Made by a program: the position numbers and the translations under genes. The notes beneath the pieces are model-generated. The model had not been told where the DNA came from and did not search any database. It saw nothing but the letters and a program-made list of their open reading frames with translations. DNA of 64,000 nucleotides from Phymatolithon calcareum (lineage: Eukaryota; Rhodophyta; Florideophyceae; Hapalidiales), in NCBI GenBank assembly GCA_977006965.1, contig OZ345353.1, positions 3,720,001 to 3,784,000 on the forward strand. The letters are read 5' to 3'. Each line of letters opens with the position of its first letter. Positions within the stretch are counted from its first letter, which is position 1. Shown here one piece after another: positions 32,754 to 42,493 of this stretch.

Positions 32754-34884
32754 TGCGACAGTCACCAATGGTGAGGGACCATGCTGGCGAAGTTGCGATT
32801 GTGAAACTATGCTGGAATGCATAAATAAGCTGCCATTCACATCATCATGCAAATGGAAGAACAAGAGGACCGGCTTTTATCGACATTCGGTCGTTCTGAA
32901 TGCCGTTTGGCAGAGATGTGTTGTAAACAGTTAAATACATCACCAAATATCACTGTTACTGTGGCATGGCGCCGCATTTCGCAAACTATCAAAGCGAGAG
33001 CAAAAGCAGAACTTCGAATAGCTTTTCCAGCCACTGACTAAAAGTCGCAGTTCTTCGAAGGCCTTCCTTGTATGGGTAATACATTCGTCAGGTCTCGCCA
33101 GTCGACTTTTTTCGGGCTTCATGGGATGCCTTAAGTATCGCAGGGCATTTTTCAATAGCTTCCAAACCGCGAAAAGGCGCCAGCCGTTGTGGGAGACTAT
33201 GCCCACCTGCAAAGCCCATCTCACGTGACATTGTAGTAATGCTGGAATGAACGCTAAGGACAGAGGTGAAAGCCACGCAATGATCAGAAACGGAGCTTCG
33301 AATTCAGACTGCGCGGATGATGTTCCTTTGTCTGCGCAGCGGGTGACACAATCTAAAGAGTCATATTCGGATAGCCTCTTCTTTTGCAACGAACATTGGC
33401 GGGACAACGGCTTGCAAAGATGGCGGAAGAAATGCATCCTTCCCTTCCCTATATTAAGTGCTGAAGGGAGCGGTTCCGCTTAAACTATTCCGTTGACAGA
33501 CAGGGCTGCGCCCCAAAAAAATGGTATTGCAATATGCAATAGCAATCTCAGATTGCGCGATACGTCGGTATTGCAGTAAATATAGGTCAGCTCAGAGTAA
33601 TGCGATTCGTATTGCATAAAGCACCCGTGAACATTGCGTGCTTCCGCCTCTGATTCGGGATTAGTGCAACGTAGTTGTCCGGCTGCACTACTCATAATCA
33701 GGGGTCGTGCGCAATCCATTGCTATTGCAATTAATTGCAATTCGTAGCAATTCGACCCAAATTGGGTTCTGATGAAGAATTGCAATTCGAATTGCTGGTA
33801 GGTAGGTTGTACGAAAGTGTATAGTTCAGCAAGAGCAGAGTTGTCGGAAATAACGATCACTTCAAATGTATCATGCGTAGTACGTGGTAATTGGTTGTCG
33901 GTAGCATCTAATTTTATTATACAACTCGGGCCAGTATAAGCGTTCACCGGGGGAGCACTGCACCATTTTGGCCCAAATCAACTAAATAACTACCGGGCCA
34001 AAATGTTGCCGTGCTCCCCTAGTGTTAGGTACGTAAAATTCTACGTACTGTATACAGTTACAACGTTCCTGAATTTAACCATCCATGTGATCGATCTGTT
34101 GTAGGGGTATAGGTGTCTAGAGCGCCGTTTCTGAAAAGACAGATAGAAGAGTCAATATAAAAAGTGAAGTCGTACATTTATCCAAAGCACACTACCAGAC
34201 CCACTCGACAACACCTAAACAAATTTCGCTCTTCCAATCATGGTACTACCGAAACCGAAGCCGAAACAAGTTGTACAGCAGCTAATGCAACTCCTTCGCG
34301 AACAGCCTCGAGATATCCATTCACGTCAATCAACCGCTCTTACTGGGATGATCAAACTGTGAAGGAAGCTATATCAAGCGTTGTCAACCAGCGTGTTGAA
34401 CAGGCTATCGCAGAAGACGAAAGTTTCGTACACCTAGGAGAAGAGGCATGAATAAACAATTAACTTGACTATTGCGGGAAGTATTCAAATTGCAATCCGA
34501 ATTGCTGACTAACCGTAGTGAGCAATTGAATTGTTTAATTGCGCGACAAACAGCAATGTCGAGCAATGGAATTGGCACTACCCCTGCTCATAATCATCTT
34601 CACGACAGGCCGGACCTGTTGTATTGCAATAGGTATAGCCGGAAGTATAACCGGAAGCATTTAATTGCAAAGCTTATTGCTCGAAGCCCTTGTATGGCAC
34701 CCGCGCGATTGATACCAGTGCGTATCGGGGTATAACTTTATAGACAGCAATACTCAGCAAGAGTATTGCGAGCACCTCTATTGGAAGCCAATTGGACATC
34801 GCGAAAATCTAGACTCAATGGAAACAATTGTTTATTCTGGAAAAAGTTTTAAGGTCCGCGGAGTAAGCTTGGATCTAATTGTGA
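32754..34884. repeat. repeat X, third copy, with a ~1.3 kb insertion
   Basis: The flanking parts match 19,604-20,353, but about 33,497-34,784 is inserted where copy 1 has only a short spacer near 20,228-20,240. The plus-strand frame 32,847-33,041 (64 codons) is the longest version of the conserved X frame. The insertion starts with cagggctgcgcc, rich in ttgcaat motifs, and looks hAT-like. Its exact ends are unresolved. Confidence 0.55.
33699..34586. mobile_element. hAT-type non-autonomous element
   Basis: It is flanked by a perfect 8-bp duplication, ctcataat, at 33,691-33,698 and 34,587-34,594. Ends are caggggtcgtgcgcaatcc and the near-complement ggaattggcactacccctg. It is a sister of the element at 9,932-11,105, sharing subterminal ttgcaatt tracts. 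A plus-strand frame at 34,164-34,451 (95 codons) has no recognised motif. A separate hairpin at 33,948-34,021, with arms gggggagcac and tttggccc, lies inside and may be a smaller MITE. Confidence 0.85.
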
Positions 34885-34899
34885 GGGAAAGTAGAAGGA

Positions 34900-35062
34900 T
34901 GGATGGATTTCTGCTTTATTGAAGCTCCCTTAGTCAATTATCATTGCACCTGAGAGACTTTTCGTTGCGCTACAATCCTTCGCTTACGTTCTCATTCGGA
35001 CATTTTCTTTGGACGGTATCAACTGCTATTATGAACTTGAAGCTCAGATGCGCTTGGCGTAG
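34900..35062 (-). mobile_element. short remnant of the first LINE family at the homologous site
   Basis: The 163-bp insert equals the 3' end of the LINE at 20,367 (about 20,367-20,513) joined to about 20,950-20,990, with the segment between deleted. It is bounded by gggaaagtagaagga at 34,885-34,899 and 35,063-35,077. The insertion point aligns with that of the long LINE at 20,366/20,367. It is non-coding. Confidence 0.75.
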
Positions 35063-35131
35063 GGGAAAGTAGAAGGAGAAACTAAGAAACGGAACACATA
35101 ACGAGATTAACACCGCCTAAACTAGAAAGTC

Positions 35132-37267
35132 TCACGGCCCAGATTCCTCCTTAACATCTTCGTCCCGTGAAACAACAGCGAATCCGTGTCCTTCAAGAGT
35201 TTCGCCTTGCTGATCTGGTGGAAGTGCTAGCAACATGACAACATTTCTGTGAGTTCGAAGCCCACCGTCCCTCTCATTCCTTACCCGGAGTATGCGAAAG
35301 CTGTTCGTGGAGGTTTCCATCGATTCTGACTTTTCAGGAACGAGAAAACCTGTGACATAGAAAAGCTTCGCAAATCCTCTGATGTCCCTTGCTCGAGGTA
35401 TATCTCCATTTCGAAACCTGTCTGCTTTCCACAAAAGCCTAGGGCATGACAGAAGTGCGATCGCTTGAGGGTAGCTCAGACGACCAAAACGGCTCGATGC
35501 AATGAATGCCGATGCCTTTTCCACTTCGTCTTCTGTCAACGGCAGGTCCTCCTCTGTCAGCGAAGCGCCATCTTGAGAATTGACAGTACTTGTCGTCTGC
35601 ACGGGAGGGGATATTCTCCGTGGAGGATTGAGAACTCCGTCCCAACGTTTCGAAAATGAAACCACTGCGTTCATGGTGAGGTTATGCTTTTCGGCAAGGT
35701 CGTTCACCAGGCCGATGTACGTACTACGATATGATGAAATGAACCAAAATCCACGTCCAGAGGGGGAAAGCCTGAGAAGGGCTCCCATGAGAGCTTGTGG
35801 AATGGCTCGAACGAAGCCCAGAAAAAGTGTCCTACCCTCCGGGAGTGTGGCGAATTTGTAGAATATAGCCATCAATACCACTTCGACAAGAAGCATCTCC
35901 ACCCATAATAACACGTGAGCGCTTTTGGCCAGAGTACTGGCCTCGACGATCTGCGCCCTGTACCAATGGCCCACAACGAAGATAGCTCCAGCGTATCCAT
36001 TGTCCAAATCATAACTCCAGTAGGTTATATTCGATGGCCCATACGTAATAAGTCCTCCTTGGTGAACGACAATGTTATGTTTCGAATTCCACAGTGTGTA
36101 TTGATACAAAATAGTGTTTACCGTCCAACCGGCCACGCAGAAAGCAGCTAAAAAGCCCAAGCAGCTGAGTGGAGCTGGGTAATCAACGAGATGACGATGA
36201 TCGCTCGCAGTTCTCAAGAGGGTCCAATCATGAATTTGGGGCATACATCGAGGAGGAGACCAGTTTTTGACATTTTCGCGATTCCTTGAAGAGGCAGAGG
36301 ACATACTTTGTACGAATGCAATGATTATGATTATAGCGAACATGGGTGGAAGGGCTATCTCAATCCACTTCTCGCGTTTGGAGAGCGTAACTGGTTGAGA
36401 CGGTATCCCTGTAAGAGAAGCGACGGCCTCGAGAAGACGATTATGTGCGACGCTGGTGATATCATTTAAGATATCCTTGTGCTCTCCGGCGGTGGCGTTT
36501 GTGGCAATTACGGTATGCCCTGTCAGAAAGGGAAGTCTATTGAGCAATGCCGGTTTTCCGGACTTAATTGTATCCCTTTCTCTCTTTTCCGGGTTTTTGG
36601 GTCTTTTGGCGGCTTGCTTCAGAGCAGTCCGGAAAGTGCTTTCCAGTTGCTCGGTCGAGTAATTCAGTTCGAAGGGTATTATCTCGATTCCCAGACCTTT
36701 ACGCAAACGTGAACCTTCGCGTACTGTCATATATTGAGAAGCAGTATCTGGCAATGGTGTCCCCTTATCTCGTATTGAATGTTTGACAGTGAAATCACGC
36801 CAGGTAACCGCGTTCTCTGTGCAGCTTTTGAATATGTCACCTCCACGCCACTGATTGACGTTAAAATCACCGATAAGTCCAATCGGAGATGAACCGCTTT
36901 CAACGTTTTCGTAGAGAAGTCGAACGGGATGTGCAGTGGCGTTTCCGGCGTCCAAGCAGACTTTCTGAGTAAGCAATGTCACAGTATTCTCACCAACGAC
37001 AAATAATTGCCCATCAGCAGTCCTTGAGTGATTCAGGGCCCACTGCCATTCTCCGTTGATGGTGTCGCGCAAGTTAATGGACTGGAAGTCGGTCGCAAGA
37101 TCCGGGATGTAGCATGCTGTAGATTTGGAAGAGCGCTTGAGCGATCGCGACAAGACAGATACATGTCGACACCAATTGGCGGTTGACAGGGTGCGGCCCC
37201 AAGTCGAGACACATAAAAGTGTCAAGGGAAAGCAGAAGAGGAAGAATTTTGCCTGTACGGGAGACAT
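35132..37267 (-). CDS. unrecognised signal-peptide multi-pass membrane protein, full-length family copy C (711 aa)
   Basis: The family is not one I recognise. Residues 1-24 form a signal peptide ending near STWG. Residues 25-300 are a probably luminal or extracellular domain with Cys at 33, 52, 104 and 149 and Asn-glycosylation sequons near 79, 109, 202 and 257. Hydrophobic segments lie at about 304-322, 370-392, 455-472 and 481-499. The loop at 400-440 contains VVHQGGLITYGPSNITYWSYDLDNG, one of the best-conserved stretches among the four copies. The C-terminal part (500-711) is hydrophilic, with RYPQAIALLSCPRL-like and ARDIRGFAKLFYVTG segments, and probably cytosolic. Start is the ATG at 37,267; no in-frame stop interrupts it. 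It is the only intact copy of four, which suggests it is the functional one, possibly in cell-surface or secretory-membrane biology. Confidence 0.75.
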   Translation of the reverse strand: MSPVQAKFFLFCFPLTLLCVSTWGRTLSTANWCRHVSVLSRSLKRSSKSTACYIPDLATDFQSINLRDTINGEWQWALNHSRTADGQLFVVGENTVTLLTQKVCLDAGNATAHPVRLLYENVESGSSPIGLIGDFNVNQWRGGDIFKSCTENAVTWRDFTVKHSIRDKGTPLPDTASQYMTVREGSRLRKGLGIEIIPFELNYSTEQLESTFRTALKQAAKRPKNPEKRERDTIKSGKPALLNRLPFLTGHTVIATNATAGEHKDILNDITSVAHNRLLEAVASLTGIPSQPVTLSKREKWIEIALPPMFAIIIIIAFVQSMSSASSRNRENVKNWSPPRCMPQIHDWTLLRTASDHRHLVDYPAPLSCLGFLAAFCVAGWTVNTILYQYTLWNSKHNIVVHQGGLITYGPSNITYWSYDLDNGYAGAIFVVGHWYRAQIVEASTLAKSAHVLLWVEMLLVEVVLMAIFYKFATLPEGRTLFLGFVRAIPQALMGALLRLSPSGRGFWFISSYRSTYIGLVNDLAEKHNLTMNAVVSFSKRWDGVLNPPRRISPPVQTTSTVNSQDGASLTEEDLPLTEDEVEKASAFIASSRFGRLSYPQAIALLSCPRLLWKADRFRNGDIPRARDIRGFAKLFYVTGFLVPEKSESMETSTNSFRILRVRNERDGGLRTHRNVVMLLALPPDQQGETLEGHGFAVVSRDEDVKEESGP

Positions 37268-37776
37268 CTGTGGAGTGGCGAGTTTCGGTGGCCAGGTACC
37301 AGACCATCCACTTTTTTATGAGCAGATAGAAATAGATTTTCGTGAGCGCATATTTTTGAAGGAATGCGTTCACGAAAAATATTGAGCTGAACCGAGACCT
37401 TGATTAAGGATGTGCACAATTTTATGAGGATATTGTTGAGGCAAACTCATTGGGCATTTGAAGTCCGTGCACATAAACTAGATTCTGTTTGAGACCCCGC
37501 CACAACAATTTCAGATTCCTTTCATGCCCTCTCTGAATAGCTTTAGTTTGACCATTGAAGTTAGCCACTTTCGTTTTATTGTCCTTGCTGCAAATAAACA
37601 AAATCAGTGTTGTATTTCGAAGATATCCAGAGAAGAAACAAGAGAAGCAACCTTGAAACAGTCATTCTACAGCACAAAACAATGAAAAATTGCACCCCGG
37701 CTCATCTTGGCCATATCTCGAATTTTTACTGACAGATTCTCATACTTTTGTAATGTAGGCTATAACTGTAAATTAC
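37268..37776. other. upstream region of membrane gene C
   Basis: Nearly identical to 15,668-16,176 upstream of copy A. It presumably includes the promoter of the intact gene, but no defined core element is evident. Confidence 0.4.
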
Positions 37777-38664
37777 CAGGGGAATGTTAGGGGGGATGAA
37801 ACGCTGACTTCACAAGCTACATAAATTTAATTGTGAAAGAGACCCCTTCGTGTGCCGACTGGATTATGTGCTTATTAGATAATCAAAAACATTTCTACTG
37901 CGCAGAGTAGTGCCTTTATTTCCCATTATTTCTCTCCATAAAGCCTGATCCTGCAACGAGAACAAACGCGTTACTGGCGAGGCCCGGCGGCGACCGGACC
38001 TCCTAATCGAACCACGTGCTCATGGGGCAGGGAATTTAAATAACCACGTTGCGGTAGACGTAACGTTCACCAGCCCATATGCCCCATGCAACCTTCCGCA
38101 GACTACGAAGGACACAACGTCAATACTAGTCCGATTAGATGACGCAAAAACCGCCAAGTACGCACCTGTTCTCAAGAATCGGATTCCGCCTGTGCAGTTC
38201 TTTCCGTTCGCCGCGACTACCAACGCCGTTCTCAGCCCTAGCGCGCACGATCTGATCGAGAAACGTACAAGACAGAGAGCATGCACTAGCGCGCTCCCTG
38301 AAGCTGTGCTCAGAGAAATATTTGTTACGCAAATTACGTGCGCCATACACGAATACGTGAGCCTGGCAATCAATGCACGGAGACCTAGGACCGAACGTCC
38401 AGAGGCCTGGCGTCCGGACCCCGGTGACTGATACTTAGGACCATTCAAGTGTTATACCTTCTAGCGGAAGTAAAAAGTACATTGGCAAACTCCCAATGTT
38501 CATGCCAACAGACCTTTTTTTCCCATTAGAAACATGCTTATATGATACATTTTCACGTCGCGTGAAAAGTTTCATAGAAATTGTGTGGACCGATTTTCAG
38601 AAAAGCAGTATACTGTATGACAACCGGTTTGCGATACTCCCCCCAACACAGTAACATTCGCCTG
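37777..38664. mobile_element. older MITE, copy 2, carrying an insertion
   Basis: Same element as 16,177-16,553, with caggggaatgttagggggg at the left. It is enlarged by about 500 bp at 37,961-38,478, where copy 1 has only a few bases between gagaac and attggcaaac. Confidence 0.5.
37961..38431 (+). pseudogene. retroelement C-terminal fragment, possible PD-(D/E)XK-type nuclease
   Basis: The plus-strand frame is open from 37,961 and ends at a TGA at 38,429-38,431. It reads ARRRPDLLIEPR, then VAVDVTFTSPYAP, then KTAKYAPVL, VQFFPFAATTNAVLSPSA and a helical end. A P-D, then D-V-T, then K arrangement followed by a V.PF...T.G/N pattern is seen in C-terminal nuclease-like domains of some reverse-transcriptase-bearing elements. 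No RT is present and no start codon is associated, so this is a fragment. Assignment to a nuclease is inference. Confidence 0.45.
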
Positions 38665-38924
38665 TCTATCCATTCCGTACGGAGAATGGAGCAAGTGGCA
38701 AAATGTAATGTCTAATGAACGACATTAAATGTCGTGCAAATAGATACAGTGTACCCCTTCTCACTGCAACTGAAATACCTCCAGAACTGAAACCGGAGAG
38801 CCTTTCCCGACTCAAGATGGCTCAAAAATATCTAAATTTAAGGTCATCTGCAAGACTGCAAAACTGCAAGCAAACTGCAATCCTCAAAACTGAATTCCCT
38901 TATTTTTCGTTTATTTAAAGGTTC

Positions 38925-39114
38925 GTTTCACCGTAAGCATCGGTACAAAGCAGCCGCCTTTCCTCTCTTAAATCATTTTTGTTCTTTTCACCAGTACAAA
39001 TGCGCAAGTCTGCAAACTTCATGTTATGATAAGCCCCCCGGACTGAAATCCCTCTTCAGCTGGAACTCGACTACCTGTCCCGAAGCCTTGAAGTTAGAAG
39101 TGGTTAACTGTGTA
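38925..39114. other. empty MITE site and short spacer
   Basis: Single gtttcac at 38,925-38,931 marks the uninterrupted site of the copy 1 MITE at 16,821-17,175. The rest is non-coding and shared with copy 1. Confidence 0.7.
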
Positions 39115-40366
39115 CAGTCAACCCTCGATAACTGGATCCTCTTTAAGCGTATAACCTCGGTTTTTAGAATATTGCGTGCGTCCAGGAATACCGTTTAGCC
39201 CAAAATTTATCGAATTTTAATATATTCAGAATACTCACTTCGTAGTATATCCTGACTGCCGATGCACGGCGCATACCTTAAAAATGTATATATTCTGCAC
39301 GTTACAACTTGGCCACAGAATGTAGTAAGGCACAGCCCTCCATCTCCATGGCGGCCAGACCTCGGTAAGAGTGCTCGAGTGTACGCGCATCTTATTACCG
39401 ATCGCGTCTACGAGGACTGTTGACACTGCGCCAGCATTCAGCCCTCCATAGTGGTGCAATCCCGATCCCGGCAATGCCGTCGAACGCGATTTTAGCTACC
39501 ACATAATCTTCGAATGGGGATAAAGGCATCAGCGACCCAGCTCTTTAAAGCTGCACTTGCGCTCCTGCAGCCCTCTGAAGTCATTTAAACCACAATCTAG
39601 TTATTGCCCCCCCATCCACAACTGCAAATGTGAGAATTTCTACAATTGCATCACCAACCTTTTCTTTGTAATCCGGGTTTTCAGCGTAAGCAAGTATGTC
39701 GGCAATTAACATGCGAATACCAGTTATCCCCGCTATATCGTGCCTGCGCAAGCCCCTCTGTATCTCTGCTACCCGAGGAGCCTCCATCTACTTTCGTGAC
39801 TTTCCGGTTGGTCCGTCGCCATCTTCGAAATGTGCTCCAGGCGTTTCTGGGCTTATTAACTAGCTCCTCTACATCCTCTGCGTGAAGTCTGTCGCTGCCA
39901 TTGACGTCCATATTCCCAACTCTAACCGCGGTTTTAAAAGCGTGATACCACCTGACGGCTCATCAGATTCTCCAACCTTACACACGCTTCAAGCACTTTA
40001 TCTGCCACAGTTGGTTCATAATGTACGCATGCGCAACAGTTACGCAGATATACACTAATACATCGGTGTCACCATGATCCTCCAGTGATGTTGCAGTTCC
40101 GAACCGGACAGTTCCCACGAGCCTAATGCCGTCAACAATTGCAACTTTTGAAATTTATACTATCGCTTCTCTGCTCCCTGGATTCTCAGATTCGCGCAGT
40201 GTGTCGGTATCGATTGCCGAAACTACAAGTCGGCTGCCTCTGCCACATGGGCTGCTGAGCTACACGTGTAGTCTGTGCGATATGATATGAATTCTCTCTT
40301 GGAATACCTCGTTGTTTGGATTTCTGACTCCCCAACCGAAGCCATCCAGTTACCGAGGGTTGACTG
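39115..40366. mobile_element. Tigger-like DNA transposon relic (copy 2)
   Basis: Duplicate of 17,366-18,634, with the same cagtcaaccctcg ends and TA flanks; the right end has one substitution (taccgaggg). The interior 68-codon minus-strand frame (39,581-39,787) is retained with few changes. Confidence 0.75.
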
Positions 40367-40468
40367 TAATGCGCACCGTAGCAATCATAATTGTGCTACA
40401 AGGGTATACCCTCGACAAAACAGCCATCTTCCTAGAAACTATCTTACAGTATCAATATGCGCTCTGGT

Positions 40469-41022
40469 TAGGGATAGGACCGGACGGCACTGGAGGAGCA
40501 TCATGCTGGCAGTATTTTGGCCCGAAAATTAGTTGGTTTATTTGGGCCTAAATGCTGGTGTGCTTCCCCGGTCGGATATATCCAGTTCCAGTCCATTCCA
40601 GTTGTAATTGAACCGGATTTAAATGGATTTTTACCTCCCTTTCTGACACGGATTGATCCGAATTTTTTTCATCTAATATTTGGAATCAATCTGGAAATAA
40701 AATACTTGATTTCAGATCAAATCTGGATCTATATTGGCGACAAATCAATTGATTCTTAAGCATTTTCAATCGAAATTGGGAACAAAATCCGAAGTTTTTC
40801 TTCATATTTCGCACTTTGACGACTTTTTTAGTTTTTGATGGTGATATGCTGCGAAGATGGTCCGGTTTTTGAACTGGATTGAATTTGAGGCTCTGCAATC
40901 ATGGATTGGATGGTATGTGGATCAAAAATAAGCTCTTTTTATGGCACGGGATGGAACCTGGATTTCAAATTAGCTGTTTTCTGGATCCCGGATGGACCAA
41001 GATCCGTCCGGTCGTACCCCTA
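40469..41022. mobile_element. MITE with TAGGG(G/A)TA...GACCGGACGG ends (copy 2)
   Basis: Duplicate of 18,762-19,299, differing by small indels in the AT-rich middle. It is flanked by gctctggt and gctcgaat. Confidence 0.6.
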
Positions 41023-41327
41023 GCTCGAATTGTTTTCTAGCAGTATTATCTCGCATCGCAGACCGTCCTGCTCAGAGAGCTTGGATGCGGCGCGAAGTAC
41101 ATCGATAAGAGGATCGCGAGTATACTCTTAATCCATTTATCAAAATCTATCGTTTCCCATTTATTGAATTTCCTCATGTTTCAATATGGCGATTGTTAAA
41201 ACAATCGTACAGTGCGCCATTCGTCGAGTGCCGCAATAAATTATGCGAACTACAATTTGTTTTTCACCACGCAATCAAATGGTGCCAGGTGGAAACAAAT
41301 TGTAGTGCGCACGTTCTAATGCGGCAG

Positions 41328-42077
41328 TCACCAATGGTGATGGTCCATACTGACGAAGTTGCGATGGTGAAACTCAGCTGGAATACATAGATAAGCTGCC
41401 ATCAACATCATCATACAAATGGCAAAACAGGAGGACCGTCTTTTATCGACAATCGGGCTTACTGAATGCCGTTCGGCAGAGTTGTGTTGTAAACAGTTGA
41501 ATACATCACCCAACATCACTGCTACCGTGGCATGTCGCCGCATTTCGCGAAAACAAAAGTCGGACTTCGAATAGCTTTTCCAACCACTGACTACAAAGTC
41601 GCAATTCTTAGAAGGACTTCCTCGTGAACCGCGAAAAGTCGACAGCCCTTGTGGGATACCACGCTCACCTACAAAACCCATTTCTCGTGACGTTGCAGTT
41701 ATGCCCGAATAATCGGCAAGAAAAGAGATGAAAGCCATGCACTGATTATGTCGATGTATCAGCGACTGCATGGATGATGTTCCTTTGTCTGCACAGCGAC
41801 GAGGCAATCCAAAGGGTCATTTCGGATTGCCTCATCTTTTGCAACGAACAGTGGAGGGACAACGGCTTGCAAGATCGCGGAAGATATGCATTACTTCTCC
41901 TCCTTATGGTAAGTGCTCAAAGACCGTGGTCCACGAACATCTATTCCATTGACGTTTTTACAATTGGCAGCCAATTGGGCATCGAGGAAATCTGGACTAA
42001 GTCGCGTGCAGAGGAACAAGCGTTTATTCTGGAAACGTTTTTAAGGTCCGTGGACAAAACATGGATCCAGTTGTGAG
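41328..42077. repeat. repeat X, copy 2
   Basis: Nearly identical to 19,604-20,353, including the 51-codon plus-strand frame (41,419-41,574) and the 159-codon minus-strand frame. It ends at the empty LINE target gcaatgtagaatg (42,078-42,090). Confidence 0.6.
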
Positions 42078-42493
42078 GCAATGTAGAATGAGAAACTGAC
42101 AAATGGAACAAATAATGAAATTACCACCGCCTACACTCGAAGCACGAAACACTCACGACAAAGATATCTCATTAGCATCTTCGTTACGTGAGACAACAGC
42201 TGTGATCGTTCCCCTGCGTCTGTCCACCACTCAGGTCCCTTTTGTGAGAGTGATACCTTTTTATTGCTTCGTTCAGGAAAGGTTGCTGCTTATACCAATT
42301 CGGCAGTGCTTCATTACGTGTACGCAAACTTTCCAATTGCTCGACTTAGGTGTATAGAAAGTGCCCTATGTAGCCCTCGCAATGATACCGTTCCATGTTC
42401 AAATCTAGATAATACGCGTAGCCTGATGTAGGCACATGCACTTGTTGCATGCAACGCGCCAGGAACACTACCCATGCAGTAAGCTCGACGGGT

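Noticed and set aside
38020-38448. Minus-strand 142-codon frame in the copy 2 insertion
   Set aside because: The plus strand reads as a recognisable nuclease-like retroelement end; the minus frame has no motif.
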